Source of the DNA: a virus
Virus record (IMG/VR): IMGVR_UViG_3300025132_000371
Coordinates: 1-21,348 of that record
Reading direction: 5' to 3' (one strand)
DNA length: 21,348 nt
A program made the translations under genes and the position numbers. Below the pieces are notes generated by a model. That model searched no databases and was not told the origin of the DNA. It worked only from the letters and a program-made list of their open reading frames with translations. This document shows positions 1 through 6,806 of the stretch, piece after piece. The stretch's first letter is position 1. The number at the start of each line of letters is the position of its first letter.

Positions 1-783
1 TTCCCAATACCCTCTTTCTATTCCTATTTCTATTAAGTTTAATACTCCAGTTTCTATTGCCTTTTGCAAAGCTATAGAACCCACCTCATTCTCAGCAACA
101 CCTCCCTCTATCTCTACAAGTTCCGTGCCTTGCTCAATAAAACGAAAGATGTCCTGAGAAATACTTGTCGATAAAATATTTTTTGAAACTGCAGATTCCA
201 TTAATATTTCACCTGTAGATACAGAAACTAATCGCAATGATATAGTTACTACATCTTCTCGGTATTGTTTACTATTACCTATTCCTAAGTATCTAGCACC
301 AATACCACCAGATTGAATGTTTGTGTCATAACTAATAACTCCACCTTGTATTATAAGACCAGCAAATAATAAAGGTTGTAGTTTTTGGTCTTCTTCAAAG
401 TTCTCTCTGGTTGACCGGATTAGTTGTCTTTCTTTAGTAAGGTTATCTAAACCTACTCTTTCGACAACTCTAAAAAAATTACCATTAGCAGCATGTTTTA
501 AAGCTCTAATAAGCAACGCTTCTGGAGCTTGAGTAACTGCTGTACTAAATAAAGCAAAGCTACTATTACTTTTTCTTTGCCCTGTTAAATCTTGAAAGCT
601 ATCTCTATATACTGCTATTACTGGTTTCTTTTTCGCAGGAGGTAATTCAGCTAATTCAACTGATTGTAAATCTAAAATATTAGCAGGTAATATATTTCTA
701 GTTAGTGATAGGTCTTTGTTCTCGTTTAAGACTGCACAACTAGAAACTAAAATTGCCAATAGGAAGCTGTATAGTAGTTTCAT
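1..783 (-). CDS. csgG: CsgG-like outer-membrane lipoprotein pore (partial, 3' end cut by window edge)
   Basis: I read this gene by hand from the ATG at 783; 261 codons stay open to the left edge. Residues 1-16 are a lipoprotein signal (MKLLYSF..., lipobox V-S-S-C, Cys16); the residue after Cys is Ala, compatible with outer-membrane sorting. Similarity to Escherichia coli CsgG, compared from memory, runs the full length: QDLTGQ and FSTAV near 64-83, the LIRALK helix, ERQLIRSTREN near 118-128, SGGIGARYLGIG near 158-169, VSTGEIL near 188-194, and AIETGVLNLIEIGIERGYW at the end. About 15-25 C-terminal residues are probably missing. CsgG is known as a nonameric outer-membrane channel that secretes curli subunits. 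The start overlaps the end of the csgF-like gene by 44 bases, suggesting coupled translation. The family call is firm; the role in a phage (lysis pore, secretion, exclusion) is inference. Confidence 0.9.
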   Translation of the reverse strand, partial: MKLLYSFLLAILVSSCAVLNENKDLSLTRNILPANILDLQSVELAELPPAKKKPVIAVYRDSFQDLTGQRKSNSSFALFSTAVTQAPEALLIRALKHAANGNFFRVVERVGLDNLTKERQLIRSTRENFEEDQKLQPLLFAGLIIQGGVISYDTNIQSGGIGARYLGIGNSKQYREDVVTISLRLVSVSTGEILMESAVSKNILSTSISQDIFRFIEQGTELVEIEGGVAENEVGSIALQKAIETGVLNLIEIGIERGYWE

Positions 784-1258
784 TCCCATCACTATCCGTA
801 ATTACTAAAGTTATTATTCCATCTTCAACACTATATGTAATAGTGTTACCCTCTAAAGTTAGTGTACCACTTTCACTAGGAGTTTCTCCAAATAAGTTTT
901 CTACTAACTGTCTTGATAGTTGTGCATATATTCTAGATTCTAAATTTCTTATAAATCTTGCAAGTGTTGTATTTTCTTTGTCTCTTTTTATTTGTTCTTG
1001 TAAAGCTTTTAATTCTTCTTTGATAGACATCTTACGATTGAACTCTTGATTTTCTATAGTAAGATAATGTGCAGATGTACCTACACCACTAAAACTAGGA
1101 TTTTTAAATTGATGAACCATTTCATCTGCAAAAAGTTTAGAGTTCATCCAAAACACTAAAAACATTAAACCAAACATTGTAACCTGAATAATGGAGGCTA
1201 CTGTTATTTGTGTCATTGGATGTACATTTTCTATTTTATCAATCTTTCCTTTGGTCAT
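740..1258 (-). CDS. csgF: CsgF-like curli assembly protein, partner of the CsgG-like pore
   Basis: This 172-residue protein matches E. coli CsgF (from memory) at both ends. Its probable mature start DEMVHQFKNPSFSG parallels the mature CsgF start GTMTFQFRNPNFGG, the segment known to insert into the CsgG channel. The C-terminal part, from LARFIRNL (about 99) to the end (ITYSVEDGIITLVITDSDG, then TTIQLPIGN), parallels the CsgF neck and head. A long N-region and a hydrophobic stretch at about 18-37 could be a signal peptide cut after Ala44 (LFA), giving exactly seven residues up to QF as in E. coli. Between the two matching parts is a charged helical stretch at about 78-98. The start at 1258 overlaps the upstream gene by 20 bases; Met15 and Met28 are alternatives without a better ribosome site. 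It precedes csgG as in the curli operon. Its function in the phage is inferred. Confidence 0.82.
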   Translation of the reverse strand: MTKGKIDKIENVHPMTQITVASIIQVTMFGLMFLVFWMNSKLFADEMVHQFKNPSFSGVGTSAHYLTIENQEFNRKMSIKEELKALQEQIKRDKENTTLARFIRNLESRIYAQLSRQLVENLFGETPSESGTLTLEGNTITYSVEDGIITLVITDSDGNETTIQLPIGNFSF

Positions 1259-1586
1259 CTCTATCTGCCTTTGCTATTTTTTCTATATCTATTAAGTTAG
1301 GAACGCCTAACAATGTTTTTAAAAGAACATCTTGTCTAATACTTTGATTATCCATTGCTCTTACTCTGTCAATTAAACTGACAATAATGCCATATTGACT
1401 GTCAAGTTTAGTTGTAACTCTTTCTTCCATAGTATCTAAACTAACTTGCACTTTATCATCTAAAGTATCTAGTTTAGTTTCCATGCCATCTATGATTCTA
1501 TTTATAAGTTTCCATATAAATAAACCTAAACCTAAAGCTGCTGCTATAGGAAAGCCTACTTCACTTATTAACGCTACTGCATCCAT
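1239..1586 (-). CDS. Small membrane protein with coiled-coil tail, second holin-like candidate
   Basis: This 115-residue protein has one hydrophobic segment at about 8-28 (GFPIAAALGLGLFIWKLI) followed by a charged coiled-coil-like region (METKLDTLDDKVQ, then MEERVTTKLD) and a basic/acidic C-terminus. The layout resembles YvrJ- and BhlA-type holin-like proteins, but I cannot assign a family. It starts in a TAATG overlap with the holin-like gene and ends inside the csgF-like gene, so it sits between the inner-membrane lysis protein and the outer-membrane pore pair. It could be a second holin, an antiholin, or an inner-membrane connector to the pore. It occupies the relative position of csgE in a curli operon but does not look like CsgE, which is a soluble periplasmic protein. 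The gene is secure; its function is not. Confidence 0.75.
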   Translation of the reverse strand: MDAVALISEVGFPIAAALGLGLFIWKLINRIIDGMETKLDTLDDKVQVSLDTMEERVTTKLDSQYGIIVSLIDRVRAMDNQSIRQDVLLKTLLGVPNLIDIEKIAKADRDDQRKD

Positions 1587-2059
1587 TAGTCTTTAGTAGA
1601 ATTAGAAGCTCCAAAATAAAAACTTATAACTGCTGATGCTAAACCACCTAAATATCCTAACACTAAATTAATTAGAGCTTCGCTGTTTTGCTCTGGTGGT
1701 TGTAGTGTTACTAAGAATATATATCCTAGAAAGCCACCTACTGTAGCTATACCCATAATACGAGCAGTCCAATCCTTACTAAAGTTTTTTCTAGCATCTT
1801 GTGTATCTGCTACTTCTAATTTATATACATCAACATCAAGTTCTTTCATTTGAACTTCAAAAGCTTGTTCAGCTTTTTTAAGTTCTAGCATCTGTTCAGG
1901 TGTTGCTTCTGATATACCTTTTTCTATTGCTTTTGGATTATTAGGTACACCTAAAACTTCAGCTATCATATTAGCAGCCATGCCACCCATAGGACCACCT
2001 AAAGCAGTACCTAGTGTTGGAGCTACAGCACCTACTACATTTTTTAATAACGCTTTCAT
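1586..2059 (-). CDS. Holin-like protein with three hydrophobic segments (gene-transfer-agent holin type)
   Basis: The 157-residue protein has a Gly/Ala-rich N-terminal segment (about 8-36), a charged central region, and two clear membrane segments at about 98-119 (ARIMGIATVGGFLGYIFLV) and 126-149, the latter ending ASAVISFYFGAS. This architecture and the C-terminal SAVISFYFG motif fit the three-transmembrane holin family named after the Rhodobacter gene transfer agent. Such proteins open the inner membrane so that a cytoplasmic endolysin reaches the peptidoglycan. The gene lies two genes after the lysozyme. A strong ribosome site (AAGGAG at 2064-2069) overlaps the end of the preceding gene, so the start at 2059 is well supported. 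The central charged stretch is long for a holin. The family assignment is from recalled pattern, not a search. Confidence 0.75.
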   Translation of the reverse strand: MKALLKNVVGAVAPTLGTALGGPMGGMAANMIAEVLGVPNNPKAIEKGISEATPEQMLELKKAEQAFEVQMKELDVDVYKLEVADTQDARKNFSKDWTARIMGIATVGGFLGYIFLVTLQPPEQNSEALINLVLGYLGGLASAVISFYFGASNSTKD

Positions 2060-2060
2060 A

Positions 2061-2300
2061 TTACTCCTTATCTAAAGTTAATGTTCCCTCTAACATACCA
2101 TCAATAGAATTTAACACCCACTCAGGCATATCTTCTATTAATATATCCTCCTTCTCAGCTTTAACTAAATGTAAGCTGATTAAATCTTCATATAGACTTC
2201 TAAACTGTTCTCTAGTTACCCAAGGTTCATTAACTTTAGCTCTAGCTTTACAATCTAATCTATATGCCCTATCTAAATCTTTTTCTAAGTAGAGCAGCAT
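2061..2300 (-). CDS. 79-residue protein of unknown function in the lysis cassette
   Basis: The protein is short, soluble-looking and acidic towards its end. It has an N-terminal segment with LDRAYRLDCKARAK and then EPWVTREQFRSLYEDLI, and no signal peptide or membrane segment. The segment style is reminiscent of small conserved marine-phage proteins, but I cannot name the family. It overlaps the last 16 bases of the lysozyme gene and ends just before the holin-like start, so it is co-translated with lysis genes. No strong Shine-Dalgarno site precedes its ATG, which suggests coupling to lysozyme translation. A lysis-timing role would be a guess. Confidence 0.7.
   Translation of the reverse strand: MLLYLEKDLDRAYRLDCKARAKVNEPWVTREQFRSLYEDLISLHLVKAEKEDILIEDMPEWVLNSIDGMLEGTLTLDKE
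2064..2069 (-). promoter_or_regulatory. Ribosome binding site of the holin-like gene
   Basis: Minus-strand AAGGAG lies four bases before the ATG at 2059 and directly upstream of the TAA stop (2061-2063) of the preceding gene. It is among the best Shine-Dalgarno matches in the lysis cassette, and it suggests that the holin-like gene is translated efficiently and fixes its start. Confidence 0.7.
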
Positions 2301-2743
2301 TCTAATACCATCTTTTGTAATTCAATACTTCTTCTACCAACTTGTCCAAACCAACGACTATCTTCCATTTGTCTAGCCATCTCACTCCAGTTATGTTCTT
2401 TACAAGCCTTTAACATATTTTTAAATTTAGATAATCTTGTACCACCTAAATTAAAACACATATTAACTAATACTCTTTGAATAGGTTCTGGTAAGTTTTC
2501 AAAGTCTTCTTCGCTACCAAAGACATGTATTGTTTCTTTGTAATGTTTTTGAAAGTCTTGCTCATAATACATATCAACAACTTCTTGAGATACTTTAGTT
2601 CCTACTTCCCAAGAATATTCAGGGTCTTCAGGTTGACAAAGATGTCCAATACCTAAAGTTTTATAGCCTAAACTATCTTCGTATATTTTTAACACTTCAC
2701 CTTCGTGTCTTTTTATTTCAGCTTTACAAAGTTCTATATTCAT
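2285..2743 (-). CDS. Endolysin, T4-type lysozyme (glycoside hydrolase family 24)
   Basis: This 152-residue muramidase would cut the peptidoglycan glycan strand between N-acetylmuramic acid and N-acetylglucosamine. The catalytic triad of T4 lysozyme (Glu11, Asp20, Thr26) is present with identical spacing as Glu14 (IKRHEG), Asp23 (IYEDSLGY) and Thr29 (KTLGIGHL). The C-terminal half keeps the family pattern: QRVLVNMCFNLG near 89-100, a FKNML helix, and SRWFGQVGRR near 129-138, matching SRWYNQTPNR in T4. It is slightly shorter than T4 lysozyme (164 residues). There is no signal peptide or N-terminal anchor, so it should need a holin for export. It starts in an ATGA overlap with the 1351-residue virion gene, with GGAGG and AGGA sequences upstream. 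The assignment is firm. Confidence 0.93.
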   Translation of the reverse strand: MNIELCKAEIKRHEGEVLKIYEDSLGYKTLGIGHLCQPEDPEYSWEVGTKVSQEVVDMYYEQDFQKHYKETIHVFGSEEDFENLPEPIQRVLVNMCFNLGGTRLSKFKNMLKACKEHNWSEMARQMEDSRWFGQVGRRSIELQKMVLECCST

Positions 2744-5700
2744 AATCCTAATTCCTCCATTTGTGCTGAGTAAGGTTCTCCAGTAAAAGGGTCTACTCGG
2801 TCTGCTGGGTCTTCTTTGGTGTCGGGTACTTCTGGTCCTGTAATTAAACCACCTTCAACTTTTTGTTGTCTGATAAATCTTTTAGGTCTTTTTAAAATAC
2901 TTATAACTTCTTTTTCTGCTTCATTTAAATCATCTTCGTATTGTAATAAAGGTAAAATACTTAATTGATTGTATAATTTTTTATAGCTTCTTTTAAATTG
3001 TTGAAAACTCATACCAGTATAATCAGATGCATTGTATAAAGCTCTTATTTGTCCATCAGCTAAACGAATAGGTTGAAAAGTATTATCGTAAGATGCTAAT
3101 CCTCTTTTTTCTATAGAGCCTAAACCTGTACCTTGTATATTTTTAAGGGAGTTTTTAATATCTTTAGTGCTAACTCCTAAAGTTCTTGCTCCTTTTATAG
3201 CTCTATTTAAAGTTACATAGTCTCTATAATATGCTCTGTTAGCTCGTAAATAATTCTCTAATGCATCATCTATTGTTTCAACTTTTGATATATTTAATAA
3301 ATCTTGAGTGGCTTCGTAGCTTGTATTAAATTCTTTTATTTTGTAAAATAAACTTCTTTTTATATTATCAGTATTAACAGAAGTATAATTTAAGCCTGTT
3401 AATTTACCTATAAATTCTTCTGCTGCTTCTTCTCCAGATAATGTTCCCTCTTGTAACTCTCTAGTATACTTAGCCCCTTCTCTTAAAAATCTTGGTATTA
3501 AAACTTCTCCTACATATTTAGAACTTGCAAATGCATTATCTATAAAACTTTGATTTGGGTTAGTTCCGGGAATATCATTACCATTTTCATCTTGACCTAT
3601 AAATGCTCTTGCTAATCTGTCAGTAAATAAAGGCTGGTCAATAAAAGGTTGTACAAATGTTTTTAAAGATTCCATAGTTGCATTAGCTACTTTATCTGAA
3701 ACACTATCAAGTGATGATTCTGGGTCAAATATCTCATCCATAAAAGAATTATATACATTTAAAACCGGAGCATTTGGGTCAGAAAAACTTAAATCTACAA
3801 ATGAAATATTACCAAATTTATCTCTCTTATATCCTATAGTTCCATTTTTTGACCAATAAGGTAAGGCAACATCTTTTATAGCTTGTTCTTCTTCATCACT
3901 AACTCCAAAGGCATATTTAGTATATCTGTTTATACCTTCACTACCTAAATAACCAACAGCCATTTGACTAGCTAATCTTTGATAACCTCTTTCAATTAAT
4001 TCTGGATTACCTGACCTAATTTCTTCCATACCTCTAATTAAAGTATGATAATTATTTCTCCATCTTTCTGCAAAGAAAGAATAAAAATTACCAAATATAG
4101 GTATTTTTCTTAACTCTCTAGCACCTAAAGGAACTAAATTATAAGTAGGAAAAGTATTTCTAATAATAGTAGCTGCTTCTTTTTCTAATTCATCTATACT
4201 TCTATTAGGGAATGCTTTTTTAAGAACATTTAATTCTTTTTGAAAAGATGCTATTCTCCATATATCATCTTCTGCAACATAAGTTTTATTAAAAGTATCT
4301 GTTACTTTATTAAATAATTTTTTACTTTTATCTCCAAAAATTTCAACAAATCCTCTATCTAATCTTTTTGCCCAGTTAGCATCTGTTAAGTTTTCATTTA
4401 TTAATTTTTTAAATTCACCTACTCTAACATTTTGATTTACAATACCTAAATTTTGATATTTAACATATAAATCTTCTAAAGCTTTATCTTTATTAGGGGT
4501 TCTAGCATACAGTTCATTTGTTAAAGTTTTAAAAGAATCTCTAGTTTCTTTACTAAAAGGATTTAATCCATTTTGTGCCATAATAATACCACCACCAATA
4601 GTATTACGAGCATGAGTTGTAATACTATATACAGTTGCTACAGCTTGTCCTACTCCTTTAAAAGCTAAAAGAGGAGATAATAATCGTTCAAAAGTTCCTG
4701 TAGAAGTTTGCTCAAAAAATTTAGCTATTTCTTTTGTAGTTCTCATACCATCCAAAGAACCAAATTGTTGTCCATTTATAGTAGCAGCAACTCTTGTTCT
4801 TGTAGTTGGACTTGCTCCTTCTTTAAAAAACCATTTACCTTCACCCTTAGTAGCTAAATCATCATACATTTTTAAATCAGATAAATACTTACCAAGGGTT
4901 TCTATAGTAGTAAAAACAGTCTTACCTATATCTTGAGTTTTTCTTTCGCCAAAAAACTTTCTTAAAGGTTCATCTATTTCTTTTCTAGTTTGAAATAAAA
5001 TGTCTGCTTTTTTAAATCCATAAACTTTATCTAAATAAAAGTCTATATTTTTTGAATCACCTAATAACCCATCTACAATTTCTCTAGCTTCTATACGAGC
5101 ATTATCTAAAGTTAATTTTGCAGTATCATCAAATAAAGAAGCTTGAACAGATTTACTAGCTAACTTTTCAGCTATACTTTCTACAGCTCCCTCTATAACA
5201 TCTTGACTAGGTTTGTAACTAGGGTTTTCAAAATACTCATAACTTTTTCTTAAATATTTACCTATGTTACTTCTTATAACAAATTTTAAATCTTCAGGTA
5301 TATTTTTTTGTTCTAATAATAATCTACTTAAATCATCAATAGTATCTCTAGTTCTTACAGCTACATCTTGTAAACCTTTAGGTAACTCATTTAAAGGTAT
5401 TTCTTTAGATAAATAATCTTCTAACATTTTAGTAACTTGAGGAGCATTAAATTCACCTTCTTTAACAAGTTGTTTAGATTGATAGGTTAAATCATCTAAC
5501 AAATTTTTTGCTTGTTTTTCAAATCCAGCTTTAGCTAACTCACCATCTAAAATAATATTGTGCATTTCTGAACTATAATATCCTCTAGTAGTAAAGTATC
5601 TTCTTCTTAGATTTCTAATTCCATTTAAAATATTTGTAGTAGTTTGTTTAATTCTACCCCCTTCACTTGGGATAGGAACAAAAACATCATCATCTAATCT

Positions 5701-6795
5701 ATCTTCAATTTTACTAGGAGTAAAAGGTTTTAACTTTTCTTTTAATGGAGCTAACATTTTTTTAAAAGTTTCTTTTACTTCAGGATTACTTTTTATTCTT
5801 TTTAATACACTACCTAGTGCATCTTTAGTAAGTGATGCAGTTTTAAAAGCTCCTCCTATTATTCCAGTAAAAACTCCACCATCTAATAATAAAGTTAATC
5901 TTCTTTGAGCAGCACTACTATCTTCATCAGCATCTAAATACTCAAAAAAATCTCCAATAAAGTTATCATCAAGTTCATTAGTTTCTAATTTTTCATTTAT
6001 ATAATTAGCTACAATAAACATTTCAGGGTCATCTGCAAAAACAAGTTGTGATGATGCTTCAGCAGCAACTAAATCTTTACCTAGTTTAATTTTTTTACTT
6101 CGTAAAACTTTTTTCTTATCTATTTTTTTACCAGTTTGTTTTACTACATCATCAACATTAGAACCCATTAGTTTTCTAAACTTACTCAGACCCACAACAA
6201 AAGGCACAACACTAGTTGCACCTTTACCTATGATTCCTTCAGGTTCTTGAATAGTATTATTATCATAAATATCAGCACCTACTATTGGTCTTAATACAGT
6301 AGACACACCTTTATCTATACTATCATTTCTATTTTTATTAATTTGCTTAACTAATTCATCATAGGACATATTTTTATCTTGAGCCATTTTTTCTAAAACT
6401 TCTCTTTGTCCAAATGTATTTAAAACAGAACTTGTATCTCCTAGTAACTTAGCACTACCTGTAACTAACTCATCAATAATACCACCCATAGTTCTTCTAT
6501 AATTTTTAAAGGGTAAATTATCACCTACCCAATCTTTATAAGTTGGTTCAAATTTTTTTCTATAAAAGTCAGGGTCTGATTTTAATGGGTCAGGTGGTAA
6601 TTCAGGAGATGTAATCTTTTGTATATCACCACTTAAAGGTTTTACAGAATCTTTTGTAGCTATATCTACAAACTCTGCAAATCCAAATTCTTTTTGATAA
6701 GAAGGTGTAGTATTGTAAAGTCTTCTAAGTTCCTCTAAATCATTTACATTACCTATATTATTCTCATACTTATATTGTTCGTATAGTGAAGGCAT
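2740..6795 (-). CDS. Very large internal virion / DNA-ejection-type protein (1351 residues)
   Basis: This is the largest protein of the window and is not assignable to an enzyme family by eye. The first ~130 residues are polar. Long charged helical regions follow, then a hydrophobic Gly-rich segment at about 702-742 (LLSPLLAFKGVGQAVATVYS, then GGGIIMAQNG) and an aromatic segment near 895-925 (RKIPIFGNFYSFFAERW). The C-terminal tail, including GGLITGPEVPDTKEDPADR and PFTGEPYSAQ, resembles tails I recall from large structural proteins of marine podoviruses. Its place at the end of a run of putative internal proteins, just before lysis genes, fits a gp16-like ejection protein that crosses the host envelope. 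I see no lytic transglycosylase motif. No clear Shine-Dalgarno site precedes the ATG; the preceding gene stops 11 bases upstream. The virion role is inferred. Confidence 0.72.
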   Translation of the reverse strand: MPSLYEQYKYENNIGNVNDLEELRRLYNTTPSYQKEFGFAEFVDIATKDSVKPLSGDIQKITSPELPPDPLKSDPDFYRKKFEPTYKDWVGDNLPFKNYRRTMGGIIDELVTGSAKLLGDTSSVLNTFGQREVLEKMAQDKNMSYDELVKQINKNRNDSIDKGVSTVLRPIVGADIYDNNTIQEPEGIIGKGATSVVPFVVGLSKFRKLMGSNVDDVVKQTGKKIDKKKVLRSKKIKLGKDLVAAEASSQLVFADDPEMFIVANYINEKLETNELDDNFIGDFFEYLDADEDSSAAQRRLTLLLDGGVFTGIIGGAFKTASLTKDALGSVLKRIKSNPEVKETFKKMLAPLKEKLKPFTPSKIEDRLDDDVFVPIPSEGGRIKQTTTNILNGIRNLRRRYFTTRGYYSSEMHNIILDGELAKAGFEKQAKNLLDDLTYQSKQLVKEGEFNAPQVTKMLEDYLSKEIPLNELPKGLQDVAVRTRDTIDDLSRLLLEQKNIPEDLKFVIRSNIGKYLRKSYEYFENPSYKPSQDVIEGAVESIAEKLASKSVQASLFDDTAKLTLDNARIEAREIVDGLLGDSKNIDFYLDKVYGFKKADILFQTRKEIDEPLRKFFGERKTQDIGKTVFTTIETLGKYLSDLKMYDDLATKGEGKWFFKEGASPTTRTRVAATINGQQFGSLDGMRTTKEIAKFFEQTSTGTFERLLSPLLAFKGVGQAVATVYSITTHARNTIGGGIIMAQNGLNPFSKETRDSFKTLTNELYARTPNKDKALEDLYVKYQNLGIVNQNVRVGEFKKLINENLTDANWAKRLDRGFVEIFGDKSKKLFNKVTDTFNKTYVAEDDIWRIASFQKELNVLKKAFPNRSIDELEKEAATIIRNTFPTYNLVPLGARELRKIPIFGNFYSFFAERWRNNYHTLIRGMEEIRSGNPELIERGYQRLASQMAVGYLGSEGINRYTKYAFGVSDEEEQAIKDVALPYWSKNGTIGYKRDKFGNISFVDLSFSDPNAPVLNVYNSFMDEIFDPESSLDSVSDKVANATMESLKTFVQPFIDQPLFTDRLARAFIGQDENGNDIPGTNPNQSFIDNAFASSKYVGEVLIPRFLREGAKYTRELQEGTLSGEEAAEEFIGKLTGLNYTSVNTDNIKRSLFYKIKEFNTSYEATQDLLNISKVETIDDALENYLRANRAYYRDYVTLNRAIKGARTLGVSTKDIKNSLKNIQGTGLGSIEKRGLASYDNTFQPIRLADGQIRALYNASDYTGMSFQQFKRSYKKLYNQLSILPLLQYEDDLNEAEKEVISILKRPKRFIRQQKVEGGLITGPEVPDTKEDPADRVDPFTGEPYSAQMEELGL

Positions 6796-6806
6796 TTTAA
6801 TTTATT

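Noticed and set aside
753-1049. Plus-strand 98-codon frame over the csgF-like gene
   Set aside because: The opposite strand encodes a recognisable CsgF homologue; the plus frame looks like an antisense shadow.
1239-1586. Considered as CsgE, because it lies directly before csgF
   Set aside because: CsgE is a soluble periplasmic protein with a signal peptide; this one has a membrane anchor and a coiled coil, with no resemblance that I can see.
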